A stretch of 64,000 nucleotides of DNA from JACRIM01 sp038042195 (GTDB lineage: Bacteria; Planctomycetota; Phycisphaerae; UBA1845; UTPLA1). Location: NCBI GenBank assembly GCA_038042195.1, contig JBBTET010000012.1, positions 62,001 to 126,000 on the forward strand, read 5' to 3'. How positions within the stretch are numbered: position 1 is the stretch's first letter; each line of letters starts with the position of its first letter. The translations under genes and the position numbers were made by a program. The notes beneath the pieces are model-generated. The model ran no database searches and was not told the origin of the DNA. It worked only from the letters and a program-made list of their open reading frames with translations. Of the stretch, positions 24,539 to 32,833 are shown piece after piece.

Positions 24539-24712
24539 TTTACTTTGTCCTCTGCCGATGTTACAATGGGGGGCTACTGGAGTGCGATTTCTGAGAAATC
24601 GCCTCCGAGTCGGAAGATGAGATGAAGGGCTTTTCGCTGCGGCGGGAAGCCTGTCAACGAGTAAGCCGACGTGATCGAATGCCTCCGGGTGTCCGACCAC
24701 GTCGGCTTTTTT
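24539..24712 (+). promoter_or_regulatory. Attenuator leader, copy 6 (before kaiC operon)
   Basis: Plus-strand -35 TTTACT (24539-24544) and -10 TACAAT (24562-24567), spacing 17, as in copy 5. From GGAGUGCGAU to the terminator it is nearly identical to copy 5, with a perfect first hairpin GCGAUUU-CUGAG-AAAUCGC. The terminator has six U (24707-24712), and one base in its 3' arm differs. The kaiC ATG is 87 bases on. The stretch 24295-24538 before the promoter shows no other feature. Confidence 0.75.
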
Positions 24713-24799
24713 CGTCTACGGGCGCATCGGCGCGAGCGAACCCAACGCGTTTGCGCGCTTGGGCGGTGCGAAGTGAAGTCGCGAACAGGAGCAGAGATC

Positions 24800-26272
24800 A
24801 TGCACGGAAAACGTCGACCCATCCCCAAAGTGGCCACCCAAATCGCCGGGCTGGATCAAATCCTGGAGGGCGGACTTCCCCGGGGGCGGACCACGTTGGT
24901 CTGTGGTGGACCGGGTTCCGGAAAGACGGTGCTGGGTCTGGAGTTCCTTTGTCGTGGGGCGATGGCGGGGGAACCCGGCGTGTTCGTGACCTTTGAGGAA
25001 CGAACCGAGGCCCTCCGCATGAACGCGCAGTCGATGGGGTGGAACCTGGCGAGCCTGGAGAAGGCCGGCAAGATCGCCATCATTGAGGCTCGGATGCCTG
25101 GAGAAGAAATCCGTTCCGGTGATTTCGATATTCAGGGAATGCTGGCGATCGTGGGCGGACATGCCAAAAGGATCGGTGCCAAGCGAATCGTGATGGATGC
25201 GTTGGACGTGTTGCTGCGGGTTTACGACGACGCGAAGCGCGAACGCGACGAATTGTTCAGGCTCCACGATTGGTTGGTTGACCGGCGGATGACCAGCATC
25301 CTTTCCGTGAAGTCTCACCGCGACGACTCCAATCGCGAGAATCAATATGAGTTCCTGGACTTCATGGCGGATTGCGTGATCCGCCTCGACCATCGAGTGG
25401 TGGGACAGGTGGCGACACGCCGATTACGGGTGATCAAGTATCGTGGCTCCGGCTTTGGGACCAACGAGTATCCCTACGTCTTTGGCGAGCGTGGGATCGT
25501 CCTGTTTCCGTTGACCACGGCGGAACTGACCCATCAGCCGCTGGGGAAAAAGGTCTCCACGGGATTGAAGGGGCTGGACCTTATGTTGGATGGAGGCTTC
25601 CGCCGCGCCTCCTGCATACTTATTTCGGGCAATAGCGGCGCGGGCAAGACCACGCTGGCGAGCACGTTCGCCCATGCCGCCTGCCGTCGCGGCGAGCGGG
25701 TGTTAAGCCTGAATTTCGAGGAATCCAAGGAGGCGTTGATCAGCGGAATGCTGAGCGCCGGGATCGACCTTCGTCCATCCATTCGGTCCCGAAAGCTGCT
25801 GGTCCAAACCGCCATGCCGGAGAGTATTGGCTCGGATGGTCACCTGGGGCGCACCATTCTTGCCCTCGACAGCTTCAAACCGGATCACCTGATCCTCGAC
25901 GCCGTCTCCGCCTGCCTCCGCATGGGGTCCGAACAAGCAGCCTTTGATTTCATGATGCGGCTGATCAGCGTGGTCAAGGAACGAGGTATTACCAGCATCC
26001 TGACCAACCAGGTCAACGACGAGAGAGGGGGCGATGAAGAACTCAGCGGCATTGGCTTCTCCTCCGTAGTGGACGCGGTCGTCCAACTGCGTTTTGTCGA
26101 GACTGAGGAGGAGGTCAACCGCCAGATCTTCATCGTAAAGTCCAGAGGCTCGGCGCACTCCAATCGCCGCCAGAGGTACGTCATAACGGACCGGGGCATC
26201 GAGTTCCCCGACACACCACAACCCCCATCGGCTCTGGCGAGGAAGGTCAGTCGGAAGGGCGGTAGCAAATGA
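24800..26272 (+). CDS. kaiC: Two-domain KaiC-like ATPase
   Basis: 490 residues with two RecA-like KaiC domains. CI (about 1-240) has Walker A GGPGSGKT and catalytic Glu pair in TFEERTEAL. CII (about 250-480) has Walker A GNSGAGKT and NFEESKEAL. KaiC is the clock ATPase of cyanobacteria; relatives in other bacteria are tied to stress responses. The two autophosphorylation positions align with Ser-Ser in IGFSSVVDAVVQLRFVE, where cyanobacterial KaiC has Ser-Thr, so autophosphorylation is possible. AGGAG eight bases upstream sets the ATG. It overlaps kaiB by four bases and is preceded by leader copy 6. No kaiA is present. Confidence 0.9.
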   Translation: MHGKRRPIPKVATQIAGLDQILEGGLPRGRTTLVCGGPGSGKTVLGLEFLCRGAMAGEPGVFVTFEERTEALRMNAQSMGWNLASLEKAGKIAIIEARMPGEEIRSGDFDIQGMLAIVGGHAKRIGAKRIVMDALDVLLRVYDDAKRERDELFRLHDWLVDRRMTSILSVKSHRDDSNRENQYEFLDFMADCVIRLDHRVVGQVATRRLRVIKYRGSGFGTNEYPYVFGERGIVLFPLTTAELTHQPLGKKVSTGLKGLDLMLDGGFRRASCILISGNSGAGKTTLASTFAHAACRRGERVLSLNFEESKEALISGMLSAGIDLRPSIRSRKLLVQTAMPESIGSDGHLGRTILALDSFKPDHLILDAVSACLRMGSEQAAFDFMMRLISVVKERGITSILTNQVNDERGGDEELSGIGFSSVVDAVVQLRFVETEEEVNRQIFIVKSRGSAHSNRRQRYVITDRGIEFPDTPQPPSALARKVSRKGGSK

Positions 26273-26595
26273 GCAAGTCGCCCAAAGCAACGCACCGTTC
26301 AAGGAATGGACAGCGCGGCCATTACCAGCTCCGGCTGTTCATGGCGGGCAACGGACCGAATTCCGAAAAGGCCCTGGCCAATCTTCGTTCCCTTTGCGAG
26401 AAGTATCTCAAGGACCGCTACACCATTGAAACAATTGATGTGGTGAAGGACTTTCAAGCAGCGGTCCGGGACAACATCTTGGTCACCCCGGCGTTGATTC
26501 TGGTCGCGCCGCATCCGAAGGTGACGATCCTGGGAAACCTGAGTGATCTACCCAAGGTTCTCGCTGCACTCCGCCTGTCGGGGAGCGAGTCATGA
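26269..26595 (+). CDS. kaiB: KaiB-like protein
   Basis: A 108-residue thioredoxin-like KaiB. The core runs YQLRLFMAGNGPNSEKALAN, then RYTIETIDVVKDFQAAVRDN and ILVTPALILVAPHPKVTILG, ending LSDLPKVLAAL. It has a 17-residue basic N-terminal extension (SKSPKATHRSRNGQRGH). KaiB binds the KaiC CI ring and can switch fold in cyanobacteria. ATGA overlaps on both sides, with kaiC and with the PAS gene, show a tightly coupled operon and suggest the products act in one complex. Confidence 0.85.
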   Translation: MSKSPKATHRSRNGQRGHYQLRLFMAGNGPNSEKALANLRSLCEKYLKDRYTIETIDVVKDFQAAVRDNILVTPALILVAPHPKVTILGNLSDLPKVLAALRLSGSES

Positions 26596-27266
26596 GTAAG
26601 GCCAAACCGAGCTATGCACAGCTCGAAAAACGCCTGGCCGCCGCGGAGCCGATCATCGAGGCGTTGAAACGCCAAGAGGTGGATGCGATCGTTGGCGAGG
26701 AGAAGATCGCGTTCCTGCTGCTCCGCAAGGTCGAGAAGGCGTGGCTGGCAAGCAGTGCGGAATTTTCCGCCATGTTCAACCTGGGCGGCATCGGCATGAT
26801 CCAGGCCGATGCTCCCGCCTTGTGCATCACCCGGGTCAACCCAAAGTTTTGTAAAATGACAGGGTATACATCCGAAGAATTGCTCACCAAGTCTTATTTG
26901 AGTCTCGTCGGTCCTGAGGATCGCTCCACAGTCATGAAGAAAATCGCGCGGGTGCTCCGCGGCAAGGCCGACTCATGGTCCGTGGAGCGACACCTCGTAC
27001 GCAAGGACGGAAGCGTCATTTGGGTCTGTGTCAACGGGACCGCCCTGCGGGATGATGCCGGCCTCATGGTCAGCATCATGGTCATGATAGAGGACATTTC
27101 GGATCGCAAACAAGCAGAGCAACAGCAACGCGATACCGGCTCAATGGGCGGTAGGCCCTCAAAAGGCAGGGCTAAGCCGACAGTGCGAAAGAGGGCACCG
27201 ATAAAGAAATCCCGGAAATCTGTCCGTCGGAGTTCCTCCGACAAACCACGACCGCCATCGCGATAA
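26592..27266 (+). CDS. PAS-domain protein without kinase domain
   Basis: 224 residues. An N-terminal helical segment (SYAQLEKRLAAAEPIIEALK, then GEEKIAFLLLRKVEKAW) precedes a PAS/PAC domain at about 60-180 (GIGMIQADAP, RVNPKFCKMTGYTSEELLTK, WVCVNGTALRDDAGLMVSIM, IEDISDRKQAEQ). A basic low-complexity tail follows (KSRKSVRRSSSDKPRPPSR). No histidine kinase or cyclase domain follows, unlike many KaiBC-linked sensors. It may give redox, light or ligand input to KaiC-KaiB; the basic tail could bind nucleic acid. It overlaps kaiB by four bases. Confidence 0.8.
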   Translation: MSKAKPSYAQLEKRLAAAEPIIEALKRQEVDAIVGEEKIAFLLLRKVEKAWLASSAEFSAMFNLGGIGMIQADAPALCITRVNPKFCKMTGYTSEELLTKSYLSLVGPEDRSTVMKKIARVLRGKADSWSVERHLVRKDGSVIWVCVNGTALRDDAGLMVSIMVMIEDISDRKQAEQQQRDTGSMGGRPSKGRAKPTVRKRAPIKKSRKSVRRSSSDKPRPPSR

Positions 27267-27351
27267 TCGACGACGACATGAGGGTCGTTTCGGATCGGGT
27301 CGTTGCTCATACTGGCCCGTCACAACGAACTGGATAGCATCAATGGTTCTG

Positions 27352-27732
27352 ATGAAAACACAGGGAGAAATCGAAGCTGCGATCAGTCAGGCGATGTCCC
27401 GCTTTGAACAGGAGCACATGGGCCGCGGCCCCAAGGACGTGAGCACCTGCCTGATCGGTGATCTCCTCGTGGTTCGACTGAAGGGCGTTCTGACGGCCGC
27501 CGAGCAAAGCCTCGTCCGGACGCGCCAAGCCGACAAAGGACGCGACCTGCTCAAGCAAGTGCGGACGCAGTTGGTTGAAACGGCTCGGCCGATCCTGGAA
27601 ACGATGATTCAGAACGTCACCGGCGTGAAGGTGTTGAGTCTGCACCACGACATCAGCACCGTCACCGGCGAAGAAATCGTGATCTTCACCCTCGCTGATT
27701 CACCCTTTTTTCGAGCAACGAAGAGAAAATAG
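27352..27732 (+). CDS. DUF2294/MpsC-family protein
   Basis: 126 residues, MKTQGEIEAAISQAMSRFEQ, then GRGPKDVSTCLIGDLLVVRL, LTAAEQSLVR, ILETMIQNVTGVKVLSLHHD and ISTVTGEEIVIFTLADS. It is the close paralogue of the gene at 18784. An ATG nine bases upstream (27343) could also be used. It follows the PAS gene by 85 bases on the same strand and may be read through from the kaiC operon. No family-level function is proven. Confidence 0.85.
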   Translation: MKTQGEIEAAISQAMSRFEQEHMGRGPKDVSTCLIGDLLVVRLKGVLTAAEQSLVRTRQADKGRDLLKQVRTQLVETARPILETMIQNVTGVKVLSLHHDISTVTGEEIVIFTLADSPFFRATKRK

Positions 27733-27795
27733 ATCCGGCCGACCATCCCACGTGTCGTGGCGAGTGAACGATTGCTTATTCAAATGACAGTTGGT

Positions 27796-29151
27796 TCAGT
27801 CGCCAGATCGCGCGACGTTGGTTCGCTGAGTGCTGGGCGTCGCAATGCTCTTTGAACCGATGAACGAGCGATACGTCTCGCACGAGGGCTTGGGCACCAA
27901 TTCGCGGGTGTTGGGATCGAGCGAGAAAAGCCCGAACTTGGCGGTGTAGCCCTCGGCCCACTCGAAGTTATCAACGAGCGTCCAGTGAAAATAGCCGCGG
28001 ACGTCATAGCCGGCGCAGCGCGTCCGCTCGATGGCATGGAGATGATCGGCAATGTAGCTCTGTCGTTTCTGGTCCGTTTGATCAGCGATGCCGTTCTCGG
28101 TGATGAGCATGGGCTTGCCGTATCGATTGGACACGGCGACGATCTCTGCCTCCAGCCCCGCCGGGTCAATGATCCACCCCAGGTCGCTCACCTTTGGGCC
28201 GGATCGGAGCGACTGCGCGAGCCGGGCCAGAGGGGACGCCACCTCGCTGAAGTAATAGTTGATTCCGATCAAGTCGCAAGCATCGACGATCTTGTCGAGA
28301 TGATAATAGTTGTACTCCACGCCCTTGGTGTACCAGAATCGGCCGAAGTCGAAGGCATCCGGCTTCCAGTGAATGATATTCTCGATGGCCACGATCCGGG
28401 CGCTCGGTTGCTTCTTTCGGATGAGCGCCGCCGCACGGTGAAAGGCATCCGCTTCGATGTTGAGGGTCTTCAGATATCGTGAATAGCTCGCCCTTCCGCC
28501 ACCGGGAGGCAACGCGCCGACCAAGGCCCCGAGTGCATAGGTGTTCGGCTCGTTCTCAGGTGCCCAGAGGTCGACGTAAGGCGCGAGCGATTCCACCATC
28601 CGCGCGACGTACGGCTCCCAGTGCGACTGAAAATCGCGATGCAGCCAGCCGTGGTCTTCGGGCGTCTTCGCGGAGAGCCACGCTGGGAATGTGAAATGCC
28701 ACAACGCGACGATCGGCGTGATGCCGGCCTCGCGAAACGCCTTGCACATTTGCACATAGTGCCCGATGGCCGCCTCGTTAAACCGGCCCGGGGTTGGTTC
28801 GACGCGGGCCCATTCGACGCTGAATCGGTAATGCGTCACCCCCAGGCCCTTCATCGCGGCGAGGTCGCGCCCGAATTGGGAATAGCTCCCAACGCCATTG
28901 GCGCGAGGGTACTTGATGAAGCCGGACTCGTAGGCGAGGTCCCAGTCCGTTTTGAAACCGAGGTTCTCTTCATCAGGTCCGGCGTCTTCAGTTTGATAGG
29001 AAGAAGACGACACGCCCCACCAAAAATCGTCAGATAGGCTTCGAGAGATAGCGGCTGGTTTGGGGGTGGATGTCCTCGCAAACTTGAAATCGCTGCGCGC
29101 CGCGCAGCCCGTGAGAATGATCAATAGCGAGGTGCAGCGGAGCGATTTCAT
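27796..29151 (-). CDS. GH1-family beta-glycosidase lipoprotein
   Basis: 451 residues with lipobox LTGC. It is a GH1 (beta-glucosidase-like) TIM barrel: FWWGVSSSSYQTEDAG near the start, GVTHYRFSVEWARVEPTPG, acid/base Glu in WAPENEPNTYA, GINYYFSEVASPL, nucleophile Glu in PMLITENGIADQ, and DNFEWAEGYTAKFGLFSLD near the end. The lipid anchor suggests action outside the cytoplasm on oligosaccharides. Substrate (glucoside, galactoside or other) cannot be told. It is convergent with the DUF2294 gene. Confidence 0.88.
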   Translation of the reverse strand: MKSLRCTSLLIILTGCAARSDFKFARTSTPKPAAISRSLSDDFWWGVSSSSYQTEDAGPDEENLGFKTDWDLAYESGFIKYPRANGVGSYSQFGRDLAAMKGLGVTHYRFSVEWARVEPTPGRFNEAAIGHYVQMCKAFREAGITPIVALWHFTFPAWLSAKTPEDHGWLHRDFQSHWEPYVARMVESLAPYVDLWAPENEPNTYALGALVGALPPGGGRASYSRYLKTLNIEADAFHRAAALIRKKQPSARIVAIENIIHWKPDAFDFGRFWYTKGVEYNYYHLDKIVDACDLIGINYYFSEVASPLARLAQSLRSGPKVSDLGWIIDPAGLEAEIVAVSNRYGKPMLITENGIADQTDQKRQSYIADHLHAIERTRCAGYDVRGYFHWTLVDNFEWAEGYTAKFGLFSLDPNTRELVPKPSCETYRSFIGSKSIATPSTQRTNVARSGD

Positions 29152-29254
29152 TCAATAGACTTTCGAGCTCACACGGGCGATGCATCATACCGCCGAGCCG
29201 AAATATAGGATGGGATGCGCGGCCACTGATTTGAAATGCGTGAACAACAAATCG

Positions 29255-31120
29255 CTACGGCACCAGCGTATGCGTGAACGCCACTACGTCCAAGCCGTTA
29301 ACCAGGCCGTCATGGTTCATGTCCGCGCGGCAGGTCGGCTTGCCCGTGAGGACGAGCGCGACAAAGCCCGGAATGTCGACGGTCTGAATCGTGCCGTTGC
29401 AATCAATGTCGCCCGCAAGAATGCCGGGGCAGGCCGGGCCTTCGCAATCATCGGGGATCATGTTGCCGTTGCAGTCGACCTCGCCGCAACTGTCGATCAC
29501 GCCGTTTGTATTGCAATCGAGCGCGGGGTTTCCGATGATGTCGCATGTGTCGGGAATCAGATTCCCGTCGCAATCCACACTAAACCCTGACACGAGATCG
29601 CAACTGTCGGGGATGCCGTTTCCGTTGCAATCAGGATCGAATCCCGACGCCATGTCGCATCCGTCCGGCTTGCCGTTGAGATTGCAGTCGAGAAGACAAT
29701 TGCTCACGCAGAAGAACGGCCCCCCCGGTGCCGGATTACCGACCGGCAACTCGCACACGTCGAGCAACCCGTTTCCATTGCAGTCCCTGGTCGGGTCGGC
29801 TGTGATCTCGCAGGCATCGGGGACGGCATTTCCGTTGCAATCGAAGTCGCATGAATCGAGATTACCATTGTTGTCACAATCAAGGGCCGGGTTGCCCTGT
29901 ATTTCCTGCCAGTCGGGGATCATGTTGCCGTTGCAGTCCGGTGCGGCCGGCGACGGTCCAAGGATCGACACCGTCATGTTCGTCGGCGCGCCCGGCTTGA
30001 ACAATCCAAGGTCGATCTGGGCGTTGGCAATCGGCGGCGAATTCACGTCGACGCGGAAGTTGTAAAGTGTGCTCCATCGCAGCGCGTTCGCGTCGGCATT
30101 GACCCCGTGAGCATCCGTCGCCCATGTGAAGGTGCCCGCTGCATAAGACGACGACCAATCCGTCAGCGAGTACGGCTCGCCGCTGTGATAGTCCACGTCA
30201 TGAAATCCCACGTTCTGCCGCGGCGTGTGAGAATCCAAGGGAATGCCAAACGTCCCGCCCGAGCGGTCGGAAGTGATGTTCTCCACGGCGTACTCATATC
30301 GCCAGAATCCGTTACCGAGTACTGTGACTTTCGCGCCGATGATAAACCGGCCGTCGCTCGGCACGTCGACATTCACGAGCACTACCGACGGATCGTTGTC
30401 CTGCCACGCTTTGATGCCCGTTGATTGCCAGAAGGTACCGCCCACCAAGCCCGCCAGGAAAATGTTGCTCCCAGCGGGGGATTCTCCAATCACCACGCGA
30501 GCGTACGAGTTGTTGTTGGTCCCGTTGCCCGCGGCTGTGTCGTCAGCCGTCATGTACTGCGCCTCGGCGAAATACAGCGCGCCCGCGTTCAAACTCGGAC
30601 TAAGGTCGGCATCATGCACTTGCAACCGTCGCTGAATGTCGCCGCTCCAGGGCGGGGCTGTAAATGGATAAGGAAACACGCCCGTCGCGGCATTAATCTG
30701 CGACCGAGGACCAAGGAGGTTTTGCTGACCGTTCAAGCCCGCCGAGTATGGATCGGAACAGCCCGGAAATAGAAAACCCGAGTCCCCACTGGGATTTGAG
30801 CACAGTGCACACGCACTCTCGTTGGTCGAGGCAAATCCGTGCTTGAGCCAGGACATCCCGATCTGTTCGAAGCGGCCGCTCTTGAGGCGATACATGTTCT
30901 GGGCAATCACGGGGTGTTGACTGGTGTTGGCCACCCACAACAGCGCCGCATCGCCCATATTGCACGACGTGGTCGCGATCGAATACGAGGTAATGTCCCC
31001 CACTCGCGACCAACGACGAATGTCATAAATGAGCGCGACGGACACATCCGGTCCGACCGCCTGTGCCACGCCAGGAAGTGAGAGTAGCGATGCAACGACA
31101 AACAGAAAACGACGTGACAA
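29255..31120 (-). CDS. Secreted protein with Ca-binding DCNGNG repeats and dockerin-like end
   Basis: A 621-residue secreted protein with signal peptide RRFLFVVASLLSLPGVAQA. Residues about 25-375 form an unrecognised beta-rich domain with several Cys. From about 385 come some nine DxNxNxxxD units (DCNGNMIPDWQE, DCNGNAVPDACE, DCNGNGIPDSCD), an EF-hand-like calcium motif common in planctomycetes. The end has two dockerin-like loops (DIDCNGTIQTVDIPGF, ADMNHDGLVNGLDVVAF). TTG at 31120 is chosen as start because GGAGGT lies six bases upstream. A possible -10 TATAAT lies at 31217-31222 on the minus strand. Confidence 0.8.
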   Translation of the reverse strand: MSRRFLFVVASLLSLPGVAQAVGPDVSVALIYDIRRWSRVGDITSYSIATTSCNMGDAALLWVANTSQHPVIAQNMYRLKSGRFEQIGMSWLKHGFASTNESACALCSNPSGDSGFLFPGCSDPYSAGLNGQQNLLGPRSQINAATGVFPYPFTAPPWSGDIQRRLQVHDADLSPSLNAGALYFAEAQYMTADDTAAGNGTNNNSYARVVIGESPAGSNIFLAGLVGGTFWQSTGIKAWQDNDPSVVLVNVDVPSDGRFIIGAKVTVLGNGFWRYEYAVENITSDRSGGTFGIPLDSHTPRQNVGFHDVDYHSGEPYSLTDWSSSYAAGTFTWATDAHGVNADANALRWSTLYNFRVDVNSPPIANAQIDLGLFKPGAPTNMTVSILGPSPAAPDCNGNMIPDWQEIQGNPALDCDNNGNLDSCDFDCNGNAVPDACEITADPTRDCNGNGLLDVCELPVGNPAPGGPFFCVSNCLLDCNLNGKPDGCDMASGFDPDCNGNGIPDSCDLVSGFSVDCDGNLIPDTCDIIGNPALDCNTNGVIDSCGEVDCNGNMIPDDCEGPACPGILAGDIDCNGTIQTVDIPGFVALVLTGKPTCRADMNHDGLVNGLDVVAFTHTLVP

Positions 31121-31406
31121 CGTCCCACCTCCCGACAAACGACCGCGTGTCACCGACCGGGCGCATCACGCCCATCATCGGTCTCCGCGGCCACACTACC
31201 CCTCTTAGATCGATCAATTATACGCTCTACACAATAGACACTTCCAAGCCCGGCGTCCGAAAATCGCTTAGCGGGATTCGGTGCAGCCCGGATTCGGGGC
31301 GGAGACTACCGATAGCCGAGGTCTCCAAGACCGGCCCCCGACTCAAACTGCCCGTCCCGCCATCCCATTGTCTGCTGCGTTCAGCCCGGTAGGATCAAGT
31401 ATACAT

Positions 31407-31480
<74 letters not shown>

Positions 31481-31530
31481 ATTGAATTTTGAGCGACGGC
31501 GACTTACGGTATTCACACGGAGGTGAAATC

Positions 31531-32769
31531 ATGAATCGCGTCACTCGTCAAGCTCGTCTCGTGTTAGCAACTGCTATCCTCACCATCTCATTCTCGACAC
31601 ATTCACACGCCACCAACGGCACCCCTTCATGGACCTTCTCAACAGTCAGCACAATCGACCCCGGCTATGTAGCCTCCTCACCCGATCTCGCCTTTGATCA
31701 CTATGGCTCAGCATCGCTGAGCTGGGCCGCTGTCTCGACAGCAGCAGGCAACAACTCCGTCCGTCATTCCCAATTCTCCCCGCTCGGCCTCTGGAACCAC
31801 CGCGAACTCGCCAACGGGCCGGGCCTCGGCCTGCGAACCTCCATTTCTTTCGATCGCTCCGAACGCCCCTCCATCGCCTGGGTCAATGACAACGGCTCCG
31901 TCTCCGGCCAATTCAACTATGGAATCAATCAAACGATCACCGCCTCCGGTGCCAACAACGCTCGCCCCATCGTTTCGCTCTGCACCGATCTCGCGGGCAC
32001 TCTTCGCGGTATGTACAGTGGAGCCGCTCCCGGCGCGGTGTCCTCCATCGGATACGCAGGCTCCACCTTCAATACGAGTTCGCTCATGAATCTCTCTGGC
32101 GTCACCGCGGTTCTCGATTCGCAAATGATCGTGGACAACCGCGGACTGCGACACGTTGCCTCCCGCGCGGCCCTCTCCGTCGGCGGCCAAGGCGTCGTAC
32201 TCGCTTCCGAATCGCCCGGCGGTTTTTGGTCATCCGGCACCTTCACCACCGCCGACTCCATCGACGGCATCGACATCGCCGTCGATCCCTCCGACGGTCG
32301 CCTCGCCATCGCATACACCACCTACACCGCCGGTACGTCGCGCCTGCAATACTCCAAGTTCAACGGTGCTTCGGTAGCCACAACCACCATCCAAACCAGC
32401 GGCGTCGATCGATACGAAGACATGTCCCTCGCCTTCGACGGCTTCGACAGCCGACCCGCCATTGCCTATGAACGTCGAACGCCCTCTACACAGGAACTCT
32501 GGTACACCTTTCTAAACGCCTCCAGCTCGTGGCAATCGGCGCCCGTCGACACCACCATCGTGATGGATGCCCCGAGCGGCCTCCCGCGCGCGCCCTCCCT
32601 CGCATTCGACGATTATGGCACCACCTGGCCCGCCATTGCCTATGCCAACCAAGACGTGCCCAACGAAGTGCTGACCGTCGCCTTCGACCCGCCCGCCCCA
32701 GAGCCTGCCTTCGCCGGATTGTTCGGCATGGCACTCGCGGCACGACGACCGCGCCGCAAATCCGCCTGA
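31531..32769 (+). CDS. PEP-CTERM-type secreted protein
   Basis: 412 residues with a signal peptide (LVLATAILTISFSTHSHA) and repeated beta-propeller-like strands of the form LAFDHYGSASLSWAAVS, ISFDRSERPSIAWVNDN, LAFDDYGTTWPAIAYAN. The C-terminus has a Pro-Glu-Pro signal, short hydrophobic stretch (FAGLFGMALAA) and basic tail RRPRRKSA. This is the exosortase-sorting architecture. GGAGGTG six bases before the ATG at 31531 sets the start. Codons end mostly in C, unlike genes after 35.1 kb. Ligand unknown. Confidence 0.75.
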   Translation: MNRVTRQARLVLATAILTISFSTHSHATNGTPSWTFSTVSTIDPGYVASSPDLAFDHYGSASLSWAAVSTAAGNNSVRHSQFSPLGLWNHRELANGPGLGLRTSISFDRSERPSIAWVNDNGSVSGQFNYGINQTITASGANNARPIVSLCTDLAGTLRGMYSGAAPGAVSSIGYAGSTFNTSSLMNLSGVTAVLDSQMIVDNRGLRHVASRAALSVGGQGVVLASESPGGFWSSGTFTTADSIDGIDIAVDPSDGRLAIAYTTYTAGTSRLQYSKFNGASVATTTIQTSGVDRYEDMSLAFDGFDSRPAIAYERRTPSTQELWYTFLNASSSWQSAPVDTTIVMDAPSGLPRAPSLAFDDYGTTWPAIAYANQDVPNEVLTVAFDPPAPEPAFAGLFGMALAARRPRRKSA

Positions 32770-32833
32770 CGATAGAATCCTCCAGTCGTACGCGATTTAG
32801 AAAAGCAACGGCGGCATTGCCGTTCCAAACAAC

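Noticed and set aside
14397..24712. Known riboswitch classes (c-di-GMP-I, cobalamin, fluoride, guanidine, ZTP).
   Set aside because: None of the conserved cores of these classes as I know them is visible in the six leaders.
29255..29950. Tandem DCNGNG coding repeats as a mobile or satellite repeat.
   Set aside because: The repeats follow the reading frame and encode calcium-binding units with varied codons, so they are protein repeats.
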